Both the position numbers and the translations under genes were made by a program. Shown here in pieces: positions 28,011-38,176 of a stretch of DNA of 64,000 bases. Source of the stretch: Novosphingobium capsulatum (GTDB lineage Bacteria > Pseudomonadota > Alphaproteobacteria > Sphingomonadales > Sphingomonadaceae). The notes beneath the pieces are model-generated. The model was not told where the DNA came from. It saw only the letters and a program-made list of their open reading frames with translations, and did no database searches. The DNA is taken from assembly GCA_015661825.1 (NCBI GenBank), contig DQVI01000065.1, positions 1-64,000 of the forward strand, in the 5' to 3' direction. Each line of letters opens with the position of its first letter. The stretch's first letter is position 1.

Positions 28011-28418
28011 TCAGATCAGCGTGCGGCGCGGGGGCGGGGCCTGGAGCGCAAGATGGGCTTCGAGCGCCTCGTTGATGCGGAAGAGTACGTAGTCGGGATC
28101 GAAAGGCTTGCGCAGATAGCCCGTGGCACCTGCGCGCAGGGCGATTTCCTCGTCGGCGCGGCTGCGGCTGGCGGTGAGCATGAAGACCGGCGTGTGCCAG
28201 ACTTGCGCATCGTGGCGCAAGTCGCGCAGCACGGTCAGCCCGTGCATCTCGGGCAGGTCGCCATCGAGGATCACAATGTCGGGACGCTTGGCGCGGATCG
28301 TGAACAGCGCATCGCGGCCATTGTCGAGCACGCCCACCGCATGGCCCGCGTTCATCAGGGCATTGGCCAGCACGCTGGCGGCAATGGCATCGTCTTCGGC
28401 AATCAGGATGCGGGCCAT
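28011..28418 (-). CDS. single-domain response regulator
   Basis: 135 residues: a lone receiver domain with the acidic pair EDD at residues 8-10, phospho-acceptor Asp in VILDGDLPEMHG near 53, Thr in FMLTAS near 81 and Lys in YLRKPFD near 103. There is no output domain, so it should act by protein contact or as a phosphate carrier. It is last in a four-gene minus-strand operon, 17 bp after the hybrid kinase, with which it probably shares phosphate. Confidence 0.9.
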   Translation of the reverse strand: MARILIAEDDAIAASVLANALMNAGHAVGVLDNGRDALFTIRAKRPDIVILDGDLPEMHGLTVLRDLRHDAQVWHTPVFMLTASRSRADEEIALRAGATGYLRKPFDPDYVLFRINEALEAHLALQAPPPRRTLI

Positions 28419-28435
28419 GGCAGTGTCTTTCGCGA

Positions 28436-30517
<2,082 letters not shown>

Positions 30518-30688
30518 GCTTTCCTCCCGGCTGGGCGCGGTCGGCAGGGCCGGAGCCAACAGCGGGGAAGACGCGGCAAAACGCGAAGCCAGAGGGGGTT
30601 CCGGTGCAGAGGGAAACACCGGGGGAAAGGGCAGGAGCAGGCCGGGGTCTTCGGGCAGGCTGGTGGCGGGGGGGGACATGATGGCTCC

Positions 30689-31114
30689 TCAGACCGGCAG
30701 GTGCACTGTCTGGCGATATTCGCACAGCAGCGAGGCGACGCGGGCAAACTGTTGCCCGGCATGCGATTTGACCATGTAACCGGCGACCTGTTCGCGATAG
30801 GCGCGGGTCAGGTCGGAATCGGCGTCCGAGGTGGTCAGCACGAAAACCACCGTCTGCGAAAGTTCGTCGTCGCTGCGGATCGCTTCGAGGAATTCGAAGC
30901 CGTTCATGCGCGGCATGTTGAGATCGAGCAGGACGATATGGGGGCGCTTGAGCCTGAGGGGGGAGCGGCCCCGCAGGATGTCGAGCGCCTCCAGCCCGTC
31001 GCAGGCCGCAATCGCCCGGAATCCCGGCCCGACCTTGGCGAGCGAGCGGGCGACCATCTCGACGGTGAGTTCGTCGTCGTCGACGACCAGAATATCTACC
31101 ATGCGGTCAGTCAT
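30689..31114 (-). CDS. single-domain response regulator (Rcp1-like)
   Basis: 141 residues forming one receiver domain: VVDDDELT near residue 11, phospho-acceptor Asp in VLLDLNMPRMNGFEFL near 67, Thr in FVLTTS near 97, Lys in YMVKSHA near 118. The insertion and the NMPRMNGFEFL block match the small receivers that pair with phytochrome-like PAS kinases. The ATG at 31114 overlaps the kinase stop by 8 bp; a second ATG at 31102 is also possible. It probably takes phosphate from the kinase encoded just upstream. Confidence 0.88.
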   Translation of the reverse strand: MTDRMVDILVVDDDELTVEMVARSLAKVGPGFRAIAACDGLEALDILRGRSPLRLKRPHIVLLDLNMPRMNGFEFLEAIRSDDELSQTVVFVLTTSDADSDLTRAYREQVAGYMVKSHAGQQFARVASLLCEYRQTVHLPV

Positions 31115-32267
31115 CCAGATCTGTCCTGGCAAAGCGCGGCCAGGTGACACGGAACGTGCAGCCACGTTTTCCGTCCTGGCTGAGCAGGGTGATGGAGCCG
31201 CCGTGGCTTTCGACCAGGCGCTGCACGACGGCCAGCCCCAGGCCGGTGCCCTTGCGCTGGGCTGCGCTCAGCGTCTGGAACAGGCGGAAGACGCGCCCTT
31301 GCGAGGCTTCGGGAATGCCCGGCCCGTCGTCGCACACGTCGAACAGGCAGGAATTGCCCTCAAGCCGCGCGCGCAGGGTGATCGTCCCGGTCTCGCGGTC
31401 GTGATGCTTGATCGCGTTCGAGAGCAGGTTGCGCAGGATCGTGGTGAGCGGGGTGCGCACGCCCTCGAATTCCTCGTCGCTGGCCTCGACCGTGATGGTC
31501 ATGCCCGGTGGCGGGCTTTCGGTCTCGACGACTTCGGCTATCAGGTCTGCCAGCACGATGGGTTCGGCCTTGATCGCGCGGCGTCCGGCGCGGGCATAGT
31601 GCAGGAGATCGGAGATGATCTTCTCGGTGTTGTTCACCCGCTCTTCCATGCGGCCCAGATTGTGGAGCACGGCCGGGGGCGCCTGTTCGCCATAGTCTTC
31701 GCGGATGATGTTGATCAGGTTGGCGATGCCGCGCATGGGCGAGCGCAAGTCGTGGCTGGCGACATAGGTGAATTCTTCGAGCTGGGCATTGGCCTCGCGC
31801 AGGCGCAGTTCGGCGCGCTTGCGCTCGGTGATGTCGACGATCGAGGCGCAGGTCATCATCCCGTTTTGCGTGGTGAGCGGGCTCAGCCCGATTTCGAGGG
31901 GAAACTCGATGCCGTCCTTGCGGCGTCCGGTCAGGTCGCGGCCCTTGCCCATCGCGCGGATCGAGGGGGCCGCGATATAGCCCTCGCGGATGGCGACATG
32001 ATGGGGGCGGGCGCGATGGGGCAGCAGGGTCTCGATCGGTTCCCCGACCAGTTCGGCCTCCTCATAGCCGAACATGGCCAGCGCGCGGGCATTGATCCGC
32101 ACGATCAGGCCGCGCCCGTCGACCAGCAACAGGCCCATGGGCGAGGTGTTGAACAGGCAGTCGAAGGCCAGGATGCCGTGATCGGGCGGGGGCATTCCGG
32201 CCAGTTCCGTGTCGGCCAGCGGACCTGGCTGTCCGTTTTCCTCGTCGTGCTTGCTTGGGTCGAGCAT
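31107..32267 (-). CDS. PAS-domain sensor histidine kinase
   Basis: About 386 residues from the ATG at 32267. A PAS domain (about 35-150) has FNTSPMGLLLVDGRGLIVRIN and a PAC end at IVDITERKRAELRL. HisKA follows with FTYVASHDLRSPMRGI (His near 170), the ASHDLxxPL type of phytochrome-like and light/redox kinases, then HATPase (LLSNAIKHHD, DDGPGIP, GTGLGLAVV). There is no membrane segment, so it senses inside the cell, but no heme or flavin motif could be assigned. The start is uncertain because the ribosome site is poor and the frame stays open to 32510. It is the first gene of the phosphorelay operon. Confidence 0.87.
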   Translation of the reverse strand: MLDPSKHDEENGQPGPLADTELAGMPPPDHGILAFDCLFNTSPMGLLLVDGRGLIVRINARALAMFGYEEAELVGEPIETLLPHRARPHHVAIREGYIAAPSIRAMGKGRDLTGRRKDGIEFPLEIGLSPLTTQNGMMTCASIVDITERKRAELRLREANAQLEEFTYVASHDLRSPMRGIANLINIIREDYGEQAPPAVLHNLGRMEERVNNTEKIISDLLHYARAGRRAIKAEPIVLADLIAEVVETESPPPGMTITVEASDEEFEGVRTPLTTILRNLLSNAIKHHDRETGTITLRARLEGNSCLFDVCDDGPGIPEASQGRVFRLFQTLSAAQRKGTGLGLAVVQRLVESHGGSITLLSQDGKRGCTFRVTWPRFARTDLDD

Positions 32268-32991
32268 TGGGGGGGGAAACCCTTCCAGGTCCGTTGAGCT
32301 TGGCGCTGCCGGGCCTTCGTTGCCCCGGCTTTGCTGTGACTGGTTTGTGTATCGGCCTCGATCTGATGTGGCGGTCGTACCGGGACTGTCCGGGGCCGAC
32401 GGGATATGACCCGCGCGCGCCCTTTCCAGTTGGTGCTGGCCAGTCCGTGCTGGTTTTCTTCTTTTTGCCCGTTGGCGACCCGGCGTTTCGAAAATAGACA
32501 AAGACGCCAAACGGAGGGTTTAGGGCGTTATTGTGGAAACACCGTATTTTCACAGAAAATCACAAAGAACAGAGGCAGAAGTAACCGCCTTTCGGGGCAT
32601 TGTGCATTGCGTCATTTCCCTGAGGGTTGTTGTCCATTCATCCGGCAAGCGCACGGCCTGCCGCCCGGAACACGAATTGCGGCGTTCCGGCGCGGGGCGT
32701 CGGTCAAAAGGAAGGATATTCAAGGGTCTGGGCGAGCGGGCGCGGCGGGCAGAGCGGTGCCGGAACCTCGGCAAAACGGCGCCGCTACGTGATTTCCCGG
32801 TGGGATTCGTGGCGATAAGTTAGCGCCATTGGGGTCACATGCATCGATTGCAGTGGGAGCGGGAGCGATTCCGTTTCGTGCTGCATGAACGGGCCGCACG
32901 CGTTTCTCCGACAGTCCAACCGGCCCCGGCATGACGGGAACGGGCGGAACTGGCGGACTTCGGGAGCGGACAAGGCAGGAAGACCGTTTTC
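32268..32991. other. divergent promoter region of the phosphorelay and cyclase genes; no gene supported
   Basis: 724 bp between divergent genes. Positions 32490-32660 are AT-richer than the rest and probably carry the promoters. Several short open frames here are not convincing, as they lack ribosome sites and domain-like sequence. No operator or structured RNA was recognised. Confidence 0.4.
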
Positions 32992-34401
32992 GTGAATGTC
33001 GACATTCTTCTGATAGACGACGACCCGATCGCAGCACGGGTCATCATCGGCCAGTTGGAAGACTTCGGCCGCCCGCGGTTTGCCGCGAGCGCCGCCGAGG
33101 CCCAGTTCCAGATCGACTTGCGCGTTCCCGAGCTGATCCTGCTCGACATGGACATGCCGGGCACTGGCGGGCTCGACCTGTGCCGGACGCTGCGCCAGGA
33201 CATGCGCCTCGAAACGGTGCCGATCATCTTCGTGACGGCTATGAGCGACGAGGACGTCGAAGTGCGCGGGCTCGAATGCGGGGCGAGCGACTTCATCGCC
33301 AAGCCGACGAGCACCGGGCTGCTGCGCGCGCGGGTCAACACCCACTTGCGCCTCCAGCGCATGACCCGCCAGCTTCAGGACCAGGCGATGACCGACGGAC
33401 TGACCGGGGTGGCCAACCGCCGCACGTTCGAGGCCACGCTCCACGCCGAGACCGCGCGCGCCCTGCGCAATGCCGATACGCTCTCGCTGATCCTGTTCGA
33501 TATCGACCATTTCAAGGCCTACAACGACCAGTATGGCCACCCGGCGGGCGATGAATGCCTGCGTCAGGTCGCCCGCGCGCTGTCGGCCATGGCACGGCGG
33601 CCCAGCGATGTCTTTGCCCGCTATGGGGGCGAGGAATTCGTCGTCCTCCTGCCGCAGACCTCGCGCAATGGCGCGATGACCCTGGCCCGCGCGATGCTGG
33701 CCCGGCTGCACGAACTGGCGATTCCCCATTCGGCGTCGGGCGTGGCCGATCATGTCACCGCCAGCATGGGGGTGACCTCGCTCGAAGACGACTGGCGCGA
33801 TCCGGTCCAGCGCGGCGGCAATGGCCCTTCCGACCATGCCGCGCGGCTGGTCGAACGGGCCGATCAGGCGCTCTATCAGGCCAAGGCGGCGGGCCGTGCG
33901 CAAGTGGTGTTCCAGCCATTTGGCCATTCGCTGCTGCCGCCGCCGGGCGGGCCGGGGGTTGCGGTCAACATGCCGGGCCTGCGCAGCCCCGCCGATGTGG
34001 CCGGGGCGGATACGGGGGCCGAAGCGGGGGACTGCGACAGCACGGTTGCCGAGACATGGCCCCGGATCGAGGGGATCGACCGCGAACAGTCCGAGCGCCG
34101 CCTGTGCGGCAACCGCGAGCTGTTCGGCACCCTGCTGCACAGTCTCGTCCAGCAATATGCCGATTTCGAGGAAGCGCCCATCCAGGTCATCGCCGCGCCC
34201 GACATCGCCCGGCGCATCCACAAGCTCAAGGGCAGCGCGGGCACGCTGGGGGCGATGCGCCTTCACGATCTGGCCCTGCGCACCGAAAGCGCGCTGCAAC
34301 GCCACGACGACCAGCTGGCCGGGGCCTTGCTGAGCGAGGTCGGCGCGCAGCTCTCGCGCCTGCGCCACGATTGCGCGAGCACGTTCGAGGGCTGGCAATA
34401 G
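32992..34401 (+). CDS. response-regulator diguanylate cyclase with C-terminal Hpt domain
   Basis: 469 residues. A receiver domain comes first (1-120; LIDDDPIAAR, LILLDMDMPGTGGLDL, Lys in FIAKPTS). Then a GGDEF domain (about 135-310) with DGLTGVANRRTFE, FDIDHFKAYND and the active-site GGEEF near 212, so it should make c-di-GMP. The C-terminus (about 370-465) is an Hpt-like bundle with RRIHKLKGSAGTLGA. A GTG start with AGGA upstream is used. It is divergent from the four-gene phosphorelay operon, whose Hpt and receiver proteins are obvious partners. No RxxD inhibitory site was seen at the expected place before the active-site loop. Confidence 0.9.
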   Translation: MNVDILLIDDDPIAARVIIGQLEDFGRPRFAASAAEAQFQIDLRVPELILLDMDMPGTGGLDLCRTLRQDMRLETVPIIFVTAMSDEDVEVRGLECGASDFIAKPTSTGLLRARVNTHLRLQRMTRQLQDQAMTDGLTGVANRRTFEATLHAETARALRNADTLSLILFDIDHFKAYNDQYGHPAGDECLRQVARALSAMARRPSDVFARYGGEEFVVLLPQTSRNGAMTLARAMLARLHELAIPHSASGVADHVTASMGVTSLEDDWRDPVQRGGNGPSDHAARLVERADQALYQAKAAGRAQVVFQPFGHSLLPPPGGPGVAVNMPGLRSPADVAGADTGAEAGDCDSTVAETWPRIEGIDREQSERRLCGNRELFGTLLHSLVQQYADFEEAPIQVIAAPDIARRIHKLKGSAGTLGAMRLHDLALRTESALQRHDDQLAGALLSEVGAQLSRLRHDCASTFEGWQ

Positions 34402-34480
34402 CCATCCGCATTCGTCTGCGTGGGGCCCCTTTCCCAAAAACCGGTTCCCACCATTTGCCATCCTGTTGTAGGCGGCGGGG

Positions 34481-35398
34481 ATGCAGTCTCCCGTCTCCAC
34501 ACCCGCCGTTCAGCCAGAAGTTCAGCCGGAAGTTTTGGTCGCCGCGCTCTACCAGTTCGCCCCGTTCGACGATCCGCAGGCTATGCGCGAACCGCTGCTG
34601 GCCTTCTGCGCGGCGCAGGGCATCAAGGGCACCCTGCTGCTGGCCGACGAGGGCATCAACGGCACCGTGGCCGGGCCCGCCGAAGGAATCGCCGCGCTCG
34701 TCGATCACTTGCGCGCGCTGCCCCATTGCGCCGGGCTGGAGGTCAAGTATGCGACCGCGCCGGCCATGCCGTTCGGGCGGCTCAAGGTGCGCCTCAAGCG
34801 CGAGATCGTGACGATGGGCGTGGAGGGCATCGACCCGCTGGCGAGCGTGGGCACGTATGTCGAGCCCGAGGACTGGAACGCGCTGATCAGCGATCCCGAC
34901 ACCATCGTGATCGACACCCGCAACGCCTACGAGGTCGAAGTGGGCACGTTTGCCGGGGCGATCGATCCGGGCACGACCTCGTTCCGCGAATTTCCCGGCT
35001 GGTTCCGCCGCGAGCGCGAGCGCCTGATGGCCGCGCGCGGGGATGGAACCAGTGAAAAGGGAACTGGCGGGAACGGGGGCGTGCCCCGCGTGGCGATGTT
35101 CTGCACCGGGGGCATCCGCTGCGAGAAATCGACCGCCTTCCTCAAAAGCGAGGGGATCGACGAAGTCTATCACCTCAAGGGCGGCATCCTCAACTATCTC
35201 GAAAAAGTGCCCGCCGGGGAGAGCCTGTGGCAGGGCGACTGCTATGTCTTCGACGCGCGCGTGGCGGTCGGCCACGGGCTGGTGCCGGGCGGGCATGTGC
35301 TGTGCGGGCCCTGCGGCCATCCGGTGAGCCCGCAAGGCCAGCAATCGCCGCTGTATCGTCCGGGTATCAGTTGCCCGGCCTGCGCGGTGCAGGACTGA
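34481..35398 (+). CDS. trhO: tRNA uridine-34 hydroxylase, rhodanese-like
   Basis: 305 residues, the YceA/UPF0176 family that makes 5-hydroxyuridine at the tRNA wobble position. The N-terminal ferredoxin-like part has [16 protein letters not shown] near residue 50 and [17 protein letters not shown] near 105. The rhodanese domain has [17 protein letters not shown] near 143 and the active Cys in [13 protein letters not shown] near 205, followed by [13 protein letters not shown]. The C-terminal Cys-rich tail ([17 protein letters not shown]) is normal for the longer members. The start ATG at 34481 precedes a Gln/Pro/Val-repeat N-terminus ([11 protein letters not shown]). It ends 8 bp before the FUSC gene. 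Confidence 0.93.
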   Translation: MQSPVSTPAVQPEVQPEVLVAALYQFAPFDDPQAMREPLLAFCAAQGIKGTLLLADEGINGTVAGPAEGIAALVDHLRALPHCAGLEVKYATAPAMPFGRLKVRLKREIVTMGVEGIDPLASVGTYVEPEDWNALISDPDTIVIDTRNAYEVEVGTFAGAIDPGTTSFREFPGWFRRERERLMAARGDGTSEKGTGGNGGVPRVAMFCTGGIRCEKSTAFLKSEGIDEVYHLKGGILNYLEKVPAGESLWQGDCYVFDARVAVGHGLVPGGHVLCGPCGHPVSPQGQQSPLYRPGISCPACAVQD

Positions 35399-35406
35399 GG
35401 CGGCCC

Positions 35407-37305
35407 ATGCCCCGGAGCCGCGCCATCGCCCTTGCGCCCTCGTTCCTGTCGCGCTCGCTGGTGCGGGGCCCGGGGGGGCTTCGCCGGGCGGCGCGGCGGC
35501 TCGAACTGCGCCATGTCGGCTTCGTGCCCGAACACTTCAGCCTGGCCGAGGGCCTGCGCGCGTCGCTGGCCGTGGGTGTGCCGCTCGCGCTGGCGGTGGG
35601 GCTCGACCAGCCGGGGCTGGCCTGGGCGGTCTTTGCCGCGTTCTGGACCTGTCTGGGCGACGGGCAGGGCGGGGACCGTCCGCGCCGTCGCCTGCTGGGC
35701 CTGTTCGTGGGGGCGGGCGGGGCAATCGCGCTGGTAGGCTCGCTGCTGGCCGGGCTGGCGCCGTGGGCGGGCGTGCTGGTCGGGCCGGTGCTGGTCTTCC
35801 TGAGCCTTGCCGGGGCCGCGCGGGTCCGCTTTGGCGGGCTGGTGGGCACGCTGCTGGGGGTGGTGGCGGTGGTGGCGGTGGGCTTTCCGCAAAGCCCGCC
35901 TGCCGCGCTGGCGCAGGCCCTGACATTTGTGGGCGGGGGGCTGTGGTGCTGGCTGCTGATCAACGGGATCTGGCGGATCGATGCGCGCGCGGCGCTGGTG
36001 CGCGCGGGCGACGGGGTGCTGGCGCGGCTGTTCGACATGGCGGTCAGCCTTGTCGAACTGGGCGACGGGCATCACCGCGACGAGGACTGGCACAGCGACC
36101 ATGGCGAACACCGCCGCGCGGTGCGCCTGTCGATCGAGCGGCTGCGCGCCCTGCTCGAACGCTATCCCGGACAGGAAGCCGCCATCGCTCCGTTCGAGCG
36201 GCTGCGCGATGCTGCCGAAACGCTGTTCGGGGCGATGATCGCACTCGACCAGGCTTTCATCGTCCACCATGGCCCGGTGGCCGAACGGCTGGCCACGGCG
36301 CGCGCCTTCCGCACGACGCTGCTGGCCTGGCGGCTGGGGGCGGCCAGCGGTGAGAGCCTGCCGTGGGTCGAGCGCCGCCTTGCGCGTCTTCAGGCCGGGC
36401 TGCACGACCCGCTGTTCGTGGGTTGTGTCGTTGCGCAAAGACGCGCGTTGCAGGTGCTCTGCGCGCCGGACGGGCAACCGGCAGAACCGGTTTCTGGCGG
36501 GCCAGTTGGCGTGCAGGAGGCCGGGCAGGAAGCCGGGCAGGAAGGGCCGCCGCAACGCCGCAGCCTGATCCCGCAATGGACGCTGCCCCAGCCCGCGCTG
36601 CGGCAGGCCCTGCGCCAGACGGCGGGGCTCGTCGCGGTCTATGCTCTGGCCGCGCTGTTCCATCTGGGCTATCCCTATTGGGCGACGATGGCGGTCGTGG
36701 TCGTGTTGCAGGGCGGGGCGCGGGTGACCTGGGCGCGGTGCCTCGAACGGATCGTGGGCAGCTTGCTGGGGGGCACGGTGGCCATGGTTCTGCTGCTGCT
36801 GTTCGGCACGGTGACGACGCCGGTCTTTGCCGCGCTCGCGGTCGTTCTGGCCGGGGTGACCATCGCCATGCGGCAGGTCAACTACACGCTGTTCGTGGTC
36901 TTCCTCACGATGCTCTTCGTGATCGTCACGCAGATCCTGCATCCGGGCGAGGGGGTGGCCGCCGCGCGCATGGCCGACAACGTGCTGGGCAGCGTGGCCG
37001 CCTTGCTGGCCGTCTTCACCCTCTGGCCCGATTTCGGCGCCTCGCTTCAGGAGCGCATCGCGCAAGGGATCGCGGCGAACATGGCCTATGGCGACGCGGT
37101 GCGGGCCGGAGCCCCTTCGGCCCGGATCCGAGAGACCCGCCGCCGCGCGGGCCTTGCCAGCATCGAGGCCGAACTGGCGCTCCACGATGTCGGCGTCCTG
37201 CTGCCCGGCAGTCAGCGCGCCGATGGCAGCGCCCTGCGCGAACTGCGCACGATTGCCGGTGAGGCAGCGATGGCCTGGCATAGCCGCATGGGCCAGATGG
37301 CCTGA
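35407..37305 (+). CDS. FUSC-family inner-membrane protein
   Basis: 632 residues. Two hydrophobic blocks (about 50-205 and 400-520), each with several membrane helices, are separated by a soluble helical region with a His/Asp-rich stretch near 220. This is the duplicated layout of the fusaric-acid-resistance/aromatic-acid exporter family. The second block holds LFHLGYPYWATMAVVVVLQ and WARCLERIVGSLLGGTVAM, the typical FUSC signature. There is no adjacent membrane-fusion or outer-membrane partner, so this is one of the stand-alone members of unknown substrate. The ATG at 35407 follows trhO closely, so the two may be co-transcribed. Confidence 0.85.
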   Translation: MPRSRAIALAPSFLSRSLVRGPGGLRRAARRLELRHVGFVPEHFSLAEGLRASLAVGVPLALAVGLDQPGLAWAVFAAFWTCLGDGQGGDRPRRRLLGLFVGAGGAIALVGSLLAGLAPWAGVLVGPVLVFLSLAGAARVRFGGLVGTLLGVVAVVAVGFPQSPPAALAQALTFVGGGLWCWLLINGIWRIDARAALVRAGDGVLARLFDMAVSLVELGDGHHRDEDWHSDHGEHRRAVRLSIERLRALLERYPGQEAAIAPFERLRDAAETLFGAMIALDQAFIVHHGPVAERLATARAFRTTLLAWRLGAASGESLPWVERRLARLQAGLHDPLFVGCVVAQRRALQVLCAPDGQPAEPVSGGPVGVQEAGQEAGQEGPPQRRSLIPQWTLPQPALRQALRQTAGLVAVYALAALFHLGYPYWATMAVVVVLQGGARVTWARCLERIVGSLLGGTVAMVLLLLFGTVTTPVFAALAVVLAGVTIAMRQVNYTLFVVFLTMLFVIVTQILHPGEGVAAARMADNVLGSVAALLAVFTLWPDFGASLQERIAQGIAANMAYGDAVRAGAPSARIRETRRRAGLASIEAELALHDVGVLLPGSQRADGSALRELRTIAGEAAMAWHSRMGQMA

Positions 37306-37336
37306 GTCTGAGCCGGATCATGCGGTAAAAGGCGCC

Positions 37337-38176
37337 TCACGCCATGTTGTGCAGCCCCGCGTCGACATAGATCGTGTCCCCGGTCATCCCCGAGGCCCCC
37401 GCTCCGACGAGGAAGGCCACGAGATTGCCGATCTCGGCGATATCGACCAGCCGGTGGGCCGGGCTGCGGGTCTGGGCCATGGTGGTCAGGCTGTCGAAAT
37501 CGGCGATCCCGCTGGCCGCGCGGGTGCGCAAGGGGCCCGGCGAGACGGCATGGACGCGCACCCCCTTTTCGCCCAGTTCGGCGGCGAGGTAGCGGGTCGA
37601 GGCTTCGAGCGCCGCCTTGACCGGGCCCATCACGTTGTAGTGGCCGACCACTTTGTCGGCCCCGTAATAAGTCATCGTGATCAGCGATGCACCGGGGTTG
37701 AGCAGCGGTTCGGCCAGCCGTGCCATGGCCAGAAACGAATAGACCGAGACATGCATGGCCTGGGCGAACCCTTGCGCCGAACAGTCCATCACCCGCCCGT
37801 GGAGATCCTCGCGCGGGGCAAAGGCAATCGAGTGGATCACGAAGTCGAGGCTGCCCCAGCGCGCGGCGATGGTCTCGAACACGCGTTCGAGCGCGCCGGG
37901 TTCCTCGACATCGAGCGGCAGGCACAAGTCGGCGCCCAGCCGCTCGGCCAGCGGGCGGACATGGGGCTCGGCTTTGGCGTTGAGGTAGGTGAGCGCGAGG
38001 TCGGCCCCCAGCGCGCGCAACCGGGCCGCGCAGCCATAGGCGATGGAGTGATCGTTGGCGACGCCCACGACCAGCCCGCGCTTGCCTGCCAGCATGGCGC
38101 CGATGGGCATTTGCGGGTCCCACAGGGCAGGCAGGCCATCCTGAACCGGGGCAGCCATGGAGATGGGGGCGTTCAT
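37337..38176 (-). CDS. fabI: enoyl-[acyl-carrier-protein] reductase, FabI type
   Basis: 279 residues, an SDR-fold NAD(P)H-dependent reductase. Cofactor site GKRGLVVGVANDHSIAYGCA near residue 32, with IHSIAFAPR near 112, a Tyr at TMTYYGADKV near 165 and the catalytic Tyr-x6-Lys in YNVMGPVKAALE near 178. RTRAASGIADF is the flexible substrate loop. It reduces trans-2-enoyl-ACP in the last step of fatty-acid elongation. The ATG overlaps the stop of the DUF3141 gene (ATGA), so it is coupled to that gene and may be a specialised copy rather than the housekeeping FabI. Confidence 0.93.
   Translation of the reverse strand: MNAPISMAAPVQDGLPALWDPQMPIGAMLAGKRGLVVGVANDHSIAYGCAARLRALGADLALTYLNAKAEPHVRPLAERLGADLCLPLDVEEPGALERVFETIAARWGSLDFVIHSIAFAPREDLHGRVMDCSAQGFAQAMHVSVYSFLAMARLAEPLLNPGASLITMTYYGADKVVGHYNVMGPVKAALEASTRYLAAELGEKGVRVHAVSPGPLRTRAASGIADFDSLTTMAQTRSPAHRLVDIAEIGNLVAFLVGAGASGMTGDTIYVDAGLHNMA

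Noticed and set aside
30518-30679. N-terminal extension of the hybrid kinase
   Set aside because: It is Pro/Ala-rich without a domain, and the internal ATG at 30517 has a much better ribosome site and starts the receiver domain.
32406-32823. Small genes in the divergent control region
   Set aside because: Several open frames overlap on both strands with no ribosome site, codon bias or recognisable protein sequence.
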